Of a DNA stretch of 64,000 nucleotides, positions 17,193 through 25,168 are shown in pieces. Positions within the stretch are counted from its first letter, which is position 1. Each line of letters opens with the position of its first letter. A program made the position numbers and the translations under genes. The stretch is from Chitinophagaceae bacterium UBA1953 (lineage in GTDB: Bacteria; Bacteroidota; Bacteroidia; Chitinophagales; Chitinophagaceae): contig DDEN01000004.1 in the NCBI GenBank assembly GCA_002336115.1, forward strand, positions 1 to 64,000, given 5' to 3'. The notes below the pieces were generated by a model. It did no database searches, was not told where the DNA came from, and worked only from the letters and a program-made list of their open reading frames with translations.

Positions 17193-17780
17193 TTATTGGT
17201 TTCCAAACAGCAGTTCCCTGAATTTTGCAGCAGCCATGTGTACCTGTACTGTCCAGTCTTCTGCGGCACTGTTATCTGCGCCATCAGAAATATATTTAAG
17301 GCACAGGAATGGAATGTTTTCCTGTTTTGCTATCAATGCAAGAGGATAGGCTTCCATATCAACTACAGTATAGATTGTTTCCGAATGATTCATTTCAAAG
17401 TTATCGCCGCTGCCAATTGTGGCTTCAGGAATGCCTTTGAACGATAAACCATACTGAAGTACAGGTGCAATCCCTGATAAAGGCGTTTCGTATAAATCAT
17501 AGCCAAGCCCCCGCACATCCATATCACGCTGAATAAATTTTGTACCACATACAACATCTCCTTTTTTATAATAGCTGCTGCCTGCTGAACCGAGGTTAAT
17601 AATAAGTTTTGGTTTTTCGTGTGCGATGTATTTTGTAAGAGCATAGGCAGCATTTACTTTTCCAATACCGGTAAACAAATGGTTAAGCTCTGCAAATTCG
17701 TCTGAAGCTTCCGATTCCAACGCAAAAACAAAGAGCGCCTCTTTTATCAAATAATCAGTCAATTCTGTAATTATACTCAT
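17193..17780 (-). CDS. Nucleoside phosphorylase / MTA-SAH nucleosidase-like protein
   Basis: This 195-residue protein of the purine nucleoside phosphorylase/MTAN superfamily probably cleaves the N-glycosidic bond of a purine nucleoside in the cytoplasm. Visible features are the GIGKVNAAYALTKYI motif, INLGSAGS, GSGDNF, and TVVDMEAYPLALIAKQ with a conserved Met-Glu, followed by KYISDGAD. At under 200 residues it is shorter than typical MTAN (about 230), so the exact substrate is open. The ATG at 17780 (MSIITEL) is preferred over one at 17846. Confidence 0.8.
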   Translation of the reverse strand: MSIITELTDYLIKEALFVFALESEASDEFAELNHLFTGIGKVNAAYALTKYIAHEKPKLIINLGSAGSSYYKKGDVVCGTKFIQRDMDVRGLGYDLYETPLSGIAPVLQYGLSFKGIPEATIGSGDNFEMNHSETIYTVVDMEAYPLALIAKQENIPFLCLKYISDGADNSAAEDWTVQVHMAAAKFRELLFGNQ

Positions 17781-17957
17781 GCTGCAATATAAAATAATCC
17801 GGTTAACTGTTCTGGCTTTATCAATCAATTCATGTTTAAACAGCAATGTGATCGTGTTATATCAGCGGTCATCTTAATATATAAATTAAATAGTAAGTTC
17901 TTAAATAACTCTATTCGATAATGGAATAGATGAAAGCATTTATGTTTCGTAATTAAC

Positions 17958-18018
17958 CATAGCCGTTTGGTATATTTAGCATGTATTTTGGTAAATTACA
18001 GGAAATGCTACGGCTATG
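17958..18018 (+). promoter_or_regulatory. Inverted repeat enclosing the start codon of the pseudokinase gene
   Basis: CATAGCCGT at 17958-17966 is exactly complementary to ACGGCTATG at 18010-18018, whose last three bases are the start codon. If both arms are transcribed, the ATG would be paired. Alternatively it is an operator. Confidence 0.4.
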
Positions 18019-19209
18019 AGAAGTATTAGTCGTTTAAATGATCAGGTACTTGATGAAAAGGATTTGCCCTATACTTTATTTTGTGTTTTATCTTCTGCAA
18101 TCCTTCTTTTTTTTATACCTGTTGTGTTGTGGTCGCCGGTAAAGGATAATCTATCGGCTACAATTTATTTTACAGCAATTGTTTTGTTATTGTTAGGAAT
18201 TTCTCTTTTTCATAATCACTGGCATTTTATTTCGGTAATCATCATCACTTTTATCAACGGATTTATTATTTTCTGGACAGCATATCGTTTTGGAAGAGCA
18301 ACAGGAGTGATGTTTTTTTATTTCCCTTTCATGCTGATCTATCTCTACATTTTTCTCTATAACCCGGGTACTTTAACTAAAGTGATAAAAGTTTCTCTAA
18401 TACTTGCATCTTTGATTTTAACAATCAGCTTTACTGATGTAAAGGCACCACTTCTTTTGCCGGTTCCGGATTATATGATACAATTAGTGTACAATTCTAA
18501 TTTGGTTTTGTCGATTATCGTTTTCTTACTTATTCTGTTGTCTTTATACCGTCATTTTGTAAAGCTACACAACAGGCTGATGGAAGAACAACAGAGCCAG
18601 CACTTATCTGAATTGCGTGAAATTGATCTTCAGCATGAAAAAGAAGAATATTCCCTGTTGCTTTCTCTGCGTGATGATATTGCGCAGACACTGGTTACAA
18701 GCAGAATGTTTTTGCAGATGATTCAGGGCAAGAGTGATTTGTTACAAAAAGCCGATGACGGAGTAAAGAAAGCAATTGATGGACTGAATAATATTTCGTT
18801 TGAACTTACTCCTTCAATGCTTATTGACCTTGGTTTTGAAAATGGAATTTCAATTTATGCTGAACAACTCAGCAATAGGTATAAAATACCTGTTGAAATT
18901 ACACTTGGAGACAGATCACATACTCTTCCTGAAATTGACCGGCTTTCTATTTTCCGGATAATACGTCAATGTATTGAAATAATGGTGACTGAAGGAAACG
19001 TTAGCAAACTGAATATTCTTATACAATGTAAACGCAATGTGGAAATTGTTTTCAGGCACAATTCGCAAGTAAAAAATTTCGCACAACTATTTGTACAACC
19101 ACATCGGAAAGATCTTTCAAAAAGGCTGGACTATTATAATGAAAAAACCACAGAAAGGGAAGGAGAAATTACAATGCTGCTTGACCTGCAATGTGTTGCT
19201 TTGAGTTAA
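18016..19209 (+). CDS. Membrane protein with degenerate histidine-kinase module (pseudokinase)
   Basis: This 397-residue protein has about six membrane segments in residues 20-180 and then a cytoplasmic region resembling NarL-type (HisKA_3) kinases. The dimerisation helix reads LLLSLRDDIAQTLVTSRM, where kinases have a phospho-accepting His: here Arg219 replaces it. The ELTPSMLIDLGFENGI link to the ATPase domain is kept. The N-box and the DxGxG motif of the ATPase region are not recognisable (RIIRQCIEIMV and FRHNSQVKNF stand in their places). It therefore probably cannot autophosphorylate and may act as a sensor or partner of the intact kinase encoded convergently at 19660-21543. Confidence 0.75.
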   Translation: MRSISRLNDQVLDEKDLPYTLFCVLSSAILLFFIPVVLWSPVKDNLSATIYFTAIVLLLLGISLFHNHWHFISVIIITFINGFIIFWTAYRFGRATGVMFFYFPFMLIYLYIFLYNPGTLTKVIKVSLILASLILTISFTDVKAPLLLPVPDYMIQLVYNSNLVLSIIVFLLILLSLYRHFVKLHNRLMEEQQSQHLSELREIDLQHEKEEYSLLLSLRDDIAQTLVTSRMFLQMIQGKSDLLQKADDGVKKAIDGLNNISFELTPSMLIDLGFENGISIYAEQLSNRYKIPVEITLGDRSHTLPEIDRLSIFRIIRQCIEIMVTEGNVSKLNILIQCKRNVEIVFRHNSQVKNFAQLFVQPHRKDLSKRLDYYNEKTTEREGEITMLLDLQCVALS

Positions 19210-19233
19210 GGTGTTTATTTCTTCTTTTTAAAA

Positions 19234-19497
19234 TTATTTTGTATTTGGTAAACCTGAAACGTAAAGCCTGATTTCTTTTAGCAGATTGTTGCCGAGTATT
19301 TTATTAACAGCATTCTCATCAACTTCTGCCTGGCTTATGAGGTTCCTTAGCAAAGAATTAAAATCAAATTCTGATTCGCCGCTTAATACACGTTGAATAA
19401 CTTTCCCTATAAGTGTTTCAGCAGGAACTTCACGTAAGCGTAGTTCAATTGCTTTCTTTCTCAAGGGATCATTTTCTTTTTCCTGACTTTTATGCAT
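19234..19497 (-). CDS. Small cytoplasmic protein of unknown function
   Basis: This 87-residue, charged, probably helical protein (MHKSQEKENDPLRKKAIELRL start) is not recognised. It converges with the pseudokinase (24-base gap) and lies upstream of nothing on its own strand until 17780. Its codon pattern and length look coding. It might be a small regulator, but nothing in the sequence shows this. Confidence 0.5.
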   Translation of the reverse strand: MHKSQEKENDPLRKKAIELRLREVPAETLIGKVIQRVLSGESEFDFNSLLRNLISQAEVDENAVNKILGNNLLKEIRLYVSGLPNTK

Positions 19498-19659
19498 ATT
19501 ATTACCAGCGTTGTGATGATTGGTTAAAGCTGTTCGGATTATAGACGAGGAAAGAACTGAAAAGGTTTTCAGTTCTGTTGTATATATTATTTTAAAATAT
19601 GATTTTTCGTGTTATTGACAAAAGGAATAAATGCTGTTGGTTTTGTTCTGTGTGTGTTT

Positions 19660-21543
19660 TCAATTCAGCTCTTTTGAAAGATCAACTGTTACATGGATAT
19701 GCGTTCCTTCGCCCGGTTCACTATGAATTGAAAAATGACCGCCTATCATTCCTGCACGTTCTCTCATTCCGATAACACCAAGCGACTCTATTTTTTTGAG
19801 GTCAGATATGTCAAACCCTTTTCCATTATCACTGACAGTTAGCATTAATTCATTTTCCTGAAAATCCAATGAAGCATTTACACTTGTAGCCTCTGCATAA
19901 CGTGCCACATTGGTTAAACATTCCTGGTAAATCCTGAACAGTGTTGTTGAAGTGCTGAATGAAGTATTCAATGTTTCTATTTCAGTGAAAAAGTTTAAAG
20001 CAATTCCTGTCTGGCTTTGAAATTCTTTTGAATGGAGTTTAAATACTTCAATTATTCCAAGATCTTCAATTGCCTGAGGTCTCAATTCATATACAATTCT
20101 GCGTATGCTGTTGATTGTTTTTTCAGAAAGATTAATTACGTGATCTATGCGGAGGTCCTGTTCTTCCTGTGCAATTGACTTGTTTTTAAGCAAGGAAGCA
20201 TTCATTTTAATTACTGTCAATTGCTGCCCCAGTTCATCATGTATTTCCTTGGCAGTGTGAATGCGTTCGTTTTCCCTGAGGTTGTGGATATGTTTCGTAA
20301 GCTTTCGTAATTGTATATTGGCCAGGTGAACTTCCTGCTCTGCTGATTTACGTTCAGTAATATCAACACCTGTTACAACAATGCAATTAGAGTTTTCATA
20401 AAGAACAGGCACTGCTTTAAAGAAAAAAGCAACAGAATTGCCGGCATTGTTAAGAAGGCTGGCTTCGGTAGTTGAAACACCTTGTTTTTTAACTTCATCA
20501 AAAAAAACAAGCATTGTTTTTTTCTGATCTTCAGGAAAAAGAATCTGTATGCTTTTTTTAAACAATTCAGCATTCAGTAAACCCGTTGTAATTTCTGTTT
20601 GTTTATTGGTCCTGAGTATTTCTCCGTTCTCATTAAGCAAAAGAAAAATGCCGGGTAAACTCTCTACAATACTTTCGGAAAGTTCTTTCTGCTTTTTTGT
20701 TTCTTCTTCGGCTCTGTTGAGTGTTATTGTTGATGTTCTTGTTGTATATACAAGAACAAGTATAAAAAATAAAGCCATTAAAACTGCACCAAAACTGTGA
20801 AGGTATAAGCCCCTTAATTCGCCTTCCATCCGCAGCCACGCAAACAGAAGTGTTGCAATAATACTGACGATTAAAATTCTTCTGTTTACTCTTGCTGCGG
20901 TTGTTCCTTTAGTAAATGGAGCAATTATACCATCCTGCGAATTATTAAAAAAAACAGCACTTGTTATAAAAAACATTGTGGTAACTGTAACAGGAGCAAT
21001 GTTTGAGTAACCTGGAAAAAACTGATTAAGAGCTGCCTGGTATAAATAACCAATTAATACAAGAAAGGAAGATGCCCAAAGCGGAATAACTAAAATATCG
21101 TTTATAATATATTCCTTCTTAAACCTGATACTTATAAGTACTAAAGAAAGTAAAAACATGTGTACTGCAGAACCGGCGGTCATTCTGCCGGGATATTTAG
21201 CCGGATCAGTCAGATCATCTTTTATCATTAATTCATCGATCCCGGCATTCCAATGAAAAAAATGCTCGGCAATTGTTATAGTGCTTAACAGCAAAACGAA
21301 TAAGGAAAGAACAAAGCCGGTGTTTTTTTTATTTTTTAGTGCAATAAGGTAAAAAGAAGCTGATGCAAGAAAATAACCAAGTCCGGTATTGAATTTGGTT
21401 ATAACATAATGAGGAGCCAGAACAATAAAAGACTGTATTTTAAAAAAACACGAAAACATTATTAACAGCGATAAAAAGGCACCCGCAGCTAAACAGAATA
21501 ATGTGAGGATTTGGGGTTTAATCTTCAGTGGATTAAAATTCAT
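19660..21543 (-). CDS. PAS-domain sensor histidine kinase, NarL-type
   Basis: This 627-residue kinase has an N-terminal region of about eight membrane segments (residues 12-275), a PAS domain (about 285-400, ESIVESLPGIFLLLNENGEIL, ending TGVDITERKSAEQE), a HisKA_3 dimerisation helix with the phospho-acceptor His435 (AKEIHDELGQQL), and an HATPase with TLFRIYQECLTNVARYA and VSDNGKGFDI. It signals to an unlinked LuxR-type response regulator, since none is next to it. It contrasts directly with the degenerate relative at 18016, which lacks these key residues. Confidence 0.9.
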   Translation of the reverse strand: MNFNPLKIKPQILTLFCLAAGAFLSLLIMFSCFFKIQSFIVLAPHYVITKFNTGLGYFLASASFYLIALKNKKNTGFVLSLFVLLLSTITIAEHFFHWNAGIDELMIKDDLTDPAKYPGRMTAGSAVHMFLLSLVLISIRFKKEYIINDILVIPLWASSFLVLIGYLYQAALNQFFPGYSNIAPVTVTTMFFITSAVFFNNSQDGIIAPFTKGTTAARVNRRILIVSIIATLLFAWLRMEGELRGLYLHSFGAVLMALFFILVLVYTTRTSTITLNRAEEETKKQKELSESIVESLPGIFLLLNENGEILRTNKQTEITTGLLNAELFKKSIQILFPEDQKKTMLVFFDEVKKQGVSTTEASLLNNAGNSVAFFFKAVPVLYENSNCIVVTGVDITERKSAEQEVHLANIQLRKLTKHIHNLRENERIHTAKEIHDELGQQLTVIKMNASLLKNKSIAQEEQDLRIDHVINLSEKTINSIRRIVYELRPQAIEDLGIIEVFKLHSKEFQSQTGIALNFFTEIETLNTSFSTSTTLFRIYQECLTNVARYAEATSVNASLDFQENELMLTVSDNGKGFDISDLKKIESLGVIGMRERAGMIGGHFSIHSEPGEGTHIHVTVDLSKELN

Positions 21544-21831
21544 GAATGCGAATATTTAGCTTAAAGGGCCTTCGGCTGCGGTTGGTGATTTTTCTTCAGC
21601 TATCAGGTTTACAGATTTTTGAGATTAACAGATAAAAATAAAGTTAAACGGTTTTTCCCGGTTATAAGCAATGTACAGAGACTGTTTTTAAAAAAGATTC
21701 AGGTATTTTACGGGAGTAAGTAATAATATTTAAGAGTTTATATAGTAATGTTTTTCAGTTTTGTTAAGTTTATTCTGGTGGTTATGTCAATTGTATTTAA
21801 TATTCTTCCCTGTACATTTTAAGGTTTGTAG

Positions 21832-22887
21832 CTAAAACCTATTTACAGTGCCTTGTATTTCATCAATAAACTGCTTGCCATAACATGCCGCAGGAGTTTG
21901 ATAACCTGGTTTAAAATTGCCGGAAACTATTTTCTTTGCAACTGTTAAAACTCCCCAGGCTGTAACGCTGTAACCATCAGCGCAAACAAACTGGTGAGTA
22001 ATTTCCTCCCCTGCAGCATTTTTTACCTTTCCCCAGACGATTGTACTTGAAGCCGCTCTTTGTTCATCTGTTGGGCCTGATGGTGCCTTGTCGATTTTTT
22101 TCTGAATATATTTTCTTATTATTTTCATTCGTAGCAGCCAGTTAAACAGAAACTGAAATTTAAGAATACGGTACACTATTGGCTTAATGCCGGTGAACAT
22201 TTCCACATTTGGTATTCCTGTCGTATGATAAGCTGTTGAAATATCGCCCCATTGGAGGCTCATTACAAAACGGCTCTCTCCATTAACTGAAAGCCACATG
22301 CCTTTGTAACCAAGAGGTTTTTTTACCAAATTCCCTTCAACTCTTATGAATGCTTTTTCACCAAGCCGTGTTGCCATAGTTGTAGCGGTACCATGACTGG
22401 TTTGTGAACGTGAAGGGATAAATGCCATTTGCAGATGTGTTGCATCGGGCATTTGTTCTTTTAGATAGAGAGCACAACAATCGGTTGGAATTACATCAAA
22501 ACCGGCACCCGGCATAAGCATTACACCTGCATTGAGGGCAGCAGTATGATAGGTTTTGATCTGTTCAAAAACAGGTATATCGCCATTAATGTCAATATAA
22601 TGTGTTCCGGTAGAGATGCAGGCTTGCACCATTGTGGCAGCAGTATTAATAAATGGTCCGGCAGCATGAATGACCACCTGCACATCCTGTAAATGCTGTT
22701 CAATTGCTGCTGAAGAATCCAGTGTAAAAATTCTGTATTCAAAATCAAGTTCTTTTGCCAATGCAGCTATCGATGCTTCATTTCTTCCCGCAAGAACAAG
22801 AGAGAGATTATTCTCTCTTGCATACCTGGCAATGAGTTTGCCAGTATAACCATTGGCACCGTAAAGAAGCAGTTTTGTTTTTTTCAT
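21832..22887 (-). CDS. Saccharopine dehydrogenase-like NAD(P)-binding protein (trans-acting enoyl reductase type)
   Basis: This 351-residue protein has an N-terminal Rossmann fold (LLYGANGYTGKLIARYA, residues 5-21, then LAGRNEASI) and the family motif MLMPGAGFDVIPTDCCALYL. It belongs to the saccharopine dehydrogenase-like/trans-acting enoyl reductase group, whose members reduce lipid or polyketide intermediates; the substrate here is unknown. The msrC-like gene ends 2 bases upstream on the same strand, so the two are co-transcribed. Confidence 0.82.
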   Translation of the reverse strand: MKKTKLLLYGANGYTGKLIARYARENNLSLVLAGRNEASIAALAKELDFEYRIFTLDSSAAIEQHLQDVQVVIHAAGPFINTAATMVQACISTGTHYIDINGDIPVFEQIKTYHTAALNAGVMLMPGAGFDVIPTDCCALYLKEQMPDATHLQMAFIPSRSQTSHGTATTMATRLGEKAFIRVEGNLVKKPLGYKGMWLSVNGESRFVMSLQWGDISTAYHTTGIPNVEMFTGIKPIVYRILKFQFLFNWLLRMKIIRKYIQKKIDKAPSGPTDEQRAASSTIVWGKVKNAAGEEITHQFVCADGYSVTAWGVLTVAKKIVSGNFKPGYQTPAACYGKQFIDEIQGTVNRF

Positions 22888-22889
22888 TA

Positions 22890-23363
22890 TCAGAACTCGA
22901 TGAGTGAAATAATTTTTTCCAGAAAAAACTGATCGGTTTTATCAAACGTATTGAGATCAATACTGTCAACGTCCAGAACGGCTATCACTTCATTATTTCG
23001 TATTGCCGGAACTACAATTTCAGATTTACTAAAACTGCTGCAGGCAATATGGCCGGGAAACTGCTCAACATCGGCTACTATAACTGTTTGAGCATCGGCC
23101 CAGGATCTGCCGCAAACACCTTTGCCTTTGCGGATACGTGTACAAGCTACCGGACCCTGAAAGGGACCAAGAACAAGTTCATTATGTTTTACAATATAAA
23201 ATCCAACCCAGAGCCAGTTGAACTGTGTTTTGAGCGCTGCACAAATATTTGAAAGATTGGCTATAAGGTCGGGTTCTCCATCGATCAATCCTTTGATTTG
23301 AGGTATAAGTTCAGTGTACTGTTCTTCCTTTGTTCCCTGAATAATATGTAAATCTTCAGCCAT
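22890..23363 (-). CDS. msrC: GAF-domain free methionine-(R)-sulfoxide reductase
   Basis: This 157-residue single GAF-domain enzyme reduces free Met-R-sulfoxide with thioredoxin in the cytoplasm. The three family cysteines are present as Cys74, Cys84 and Cys108 (ACTRIRKGKGVCGRSW and HIACSSFSKSEI), with the same 10 and 24 residue offsets as in E. coli YebR. The start at 23363 is chosen because the -7 element lies at 23378-23385, leaving a short leader; the upstream extension to 23495 would run through the promoter and overlap the neighbouring gene. It is followed directly by the saccharopine-dehydrogenase-like gene. Confidence 0.9.
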   Translation of the reverse strand: MAEDLHIIQGTKEEQYTELIPQIKGLIDGEPDLIANLSNICAALKTQFNWLWVGFYIVKHNELVLGPFQGPVACTRIRKGKGVCGRSWADAQTVIVADVEQFPGHIACSSFSKSEIVVPAIRNNEVIAVLDVDSIDLNTFDKTDQFFLEKIISLIEF

Positions 23364-23377
23364 TGCAAAAATTTCTA

Positions 23378-23407
23378 CAAAGGTAGGTTGAGGTGATACT
23401 GTAACAA
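23378..23407 (-). promoter_or_regulatory. Bacteroidota promoter for the msrC-like operon
   Basis: On the minus strand, TTG (23407-23405), 19 bases, then TACCTTTG (23385-23378) match the -33/-7 consensus well. The predicted transcript start is about 7-8 bases before the ATG at 23363. Confidence 0.65.
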
Positions 23408-23433
23408 GGATTAAAGATTGAGAATGATCTTTA

Positions 23434-24486
23434 TTATTTTGCGTTGCTGGCAAGCAAAAAGTTGCACATTTTGTATAAAACACGAGCACCTGCATTTTCG
23501 TCTCCTTCGGTTGTACTCATTCCAACTTCTACAAGATCAAAACCAATAAGTTTACGCCCGCTTTGCAAAATTTTTCTGATAAGATAAAACACCTGTTCTG
23601 TTTCAAATCCGCCCATTACGGGAGTTCCTGTGTTACGGCAGAGTTTGGGATCAAGCCCGTCAATATCAAAACTTATGAAGATTGTTTGGGGAAGCTGTTC
23701 AACAATTTCGTTTACTATCGTTTGCCATGTTTTGCCCTCGTACATGCTTTCAAGTATGTCTTTGTAGAAGAAGCATACAATTCGGCCATCGGAATTATTT
23801 ACAACAGCCAGTTCATTATCTCCATAATCTCTTACACCAACCGGAACTATTTTTTTTATCTGTGGTATTTCCTTCAGCGCATTGAACATTACCGAAGCAT
23901 GTGAATAAACAAAGCCTTCGTATGACTCTCTTAAGTCGAGATGAGCATCAATCTGGAGAATGCCAAAATCGCCATGTTTTTCAGCAAGAGCTTTGTAATA
24001 TCCAAGGGGAGTGCTATGATCGCCACCAAGTAAAGCAACTAATTTTCCTTTGTCGAGTAAGGCTTTGGTTTGTTCGTACACCCAGTTATTCAGAAAAACA
24101 CTTCCTTCATTTACTTCTTTCAGTGTTTTGCACATGAACTTATTATCGTTCACATTTTCATCCTGGGCCACATAATTGATATAAAGCTCTGCTTCTTTCC
24201 GTAGATAGTCGCTTTTCAGAAGAATTTTTCTGTCGGTATCAAGCATATAAATACCTCTGCGCCAGGCATCGTTCGTGTCATTATCATATAGTTCAACCTG
24301 GAAGCTTGCTTTAAAGATGTGTTCCGGTGCTCTTGCTGTTCCGGCCCGGTAGCTTACTGTTGCCTCCCATGGAACAGGAAATATTATCAGTTCAGCATCT
24401 TCTTCGCTAAATGGCAGACCAAAGATGTTGTTATTAGGGTTTGCGGCATCATTATGATCGAACTGCGACAAATCTGTCATATTCAT
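23434..24486 (-). CDS. Ureohydrolase (arginase/agmatinase family)
   Basis: This 350-residue binuclear manganese enzyme hydrolyses a guanidino group to urea. All metal-binding signatures are visible: LLGGDHSTPLG, QIDAHLDLR and FISFDIDGLDP. The N-terminal PVPWEATVSYRAGTARAPEHI is typical of the agmatinase branch. Arginine decarboxylase encoded at 60381 would supply agmatine, so agmatinase is favoured over arginase or formimidoylglutamase. The start is 24486 or 24480 (two close Met codons); the extension to 24639 is rejected because CAAAGGTA at 24506-24513 is a minus-strand -7 element. Confidence 0.85.
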   Translation of the reverse strand: MNMTDLSQFDHNDAANPNNNIFGLPFSEEDAELIIFPVPWEATVSYRAGTARAPEHIFKASFQVELYDNDTNDAWRRGIYMLDTDRKILLKSDYLRKEAELYINYVAQDENVNDNKFMCKTLKEVNEGSVFLNNWVYEQTKALLDKGKLVALLGGDHSTPLGYYKALAEKHGDFGILQIDAHLDLRESYEGFVYSHASVMFNALKEIPQIKKIVPVGVRDYGDNELAVVNNSDGRIVCFFYKDILESMYEGKTWQTIVNEIVEQLPQTIFISFDIDGLDPKLCRNTGTPVMGGFETEQVFYLIRKILQSGRKLIGFDLVEVGMSTTEGDENAGARVLYKMCNFLLASNAK

Positions 24487-24692
24487 GGAATTTGAGAAAA
24501 CTGTGCAAAGGTATAAGACATCATAACATAAACGAAAGGTTGCAGAATAAGTTTTGCACAGAGTACGGCCGGGTGAAAAAGAACAGAGGTATGTTAAAAA
24601 GAGATTTCTCCGCTCGTCAAATTTTAACTGATGTGCCAAAACGGAGGTGTTTTTGGGCTAACTTCGCACTTCTTAAAATACAACTGAGAAAA

Positions 24693-25100
24693 ATGAAGAC
24701 AGTACACATCGTTATACTTGTGGTAATAGCAGTTGCAATTGGTATTCTGATCAGTTCAATAGGTGATCTATCAACTTATGATACAATCAGTTCAGCTAAG
24801 GCTAAACCCGGTAAATTTATACACATTATTGCCCGGCTTGATACCACAGAAGGAAAGAAAATTGTGTACGATGCTTTGAAAAATCCGAATTATCTGAGCT
24901 TTCATATTGTTGATTCGCTGGGAGGAAGGGCAAAAGTAGTGTACCTGAAAGGTCAGCCTCCAACTGATATGGTAAAGAGTGATCGTATGGTTTTAAAAGG
25001 AAAAATGACCGACAGTGCTTTTTTGTGTGATGATATTCTGATCAAATGCCCAAGTAAGTACACCGATTCAAAAGCAAAAATCAGTACAGCCGCTAAATAA
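24693..25100 (+). CDS. ccmE: Cytochrome c maturation protein CcmE, CxxxY type
   Basis: This 135-residue haem chaperone has an N-terminal membrane anchor (VHIVILVVIAVAIGILISS) and an OB-fold periplasmic domain. The family motif VVYLKGQPPTDMVKSDRMV is present. The haem-binding site, HxxxY in E. coli, is Cys119-P-S-K-Tyr123 (IKCPSKY), the CxxxY variant known from some archaea and Desulfovibrio. The ATG at 24693 begins the anchor, and earlier in-frame Met codons overlap the ureohydrolase. CcmF follows 68 bases downstream. Confidence 0.85.
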   Translation: MKTVHIVILVVIAVAIGILISSIGDLSTYDTISSAKAKPGKFIHIIARLDTTEGKKIVYDALKNPNYLSFHIVDSLGGRAKVVYLKGQPPTDMVKSDRMVLKGKMTDSAFLCDDILIKCPSKYTDSKAKISTAAK

Positions 25101-25168
25101 AACTTTTTGCCCTGTGCTGTTGTATATCGTCATCAGCAGGTGAAAGGGCTTTCAAATAATTAATTTCT

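Noticed and set aside
24487..24692. Upstream in-frame extensions of the ureohydrolase (to 24639) and of ccmE (to 24441)
   Set aside because: Each extension overlaps the other gene's start region, a -7 element lies at 24506-24513, and the extensions lack family similarity.
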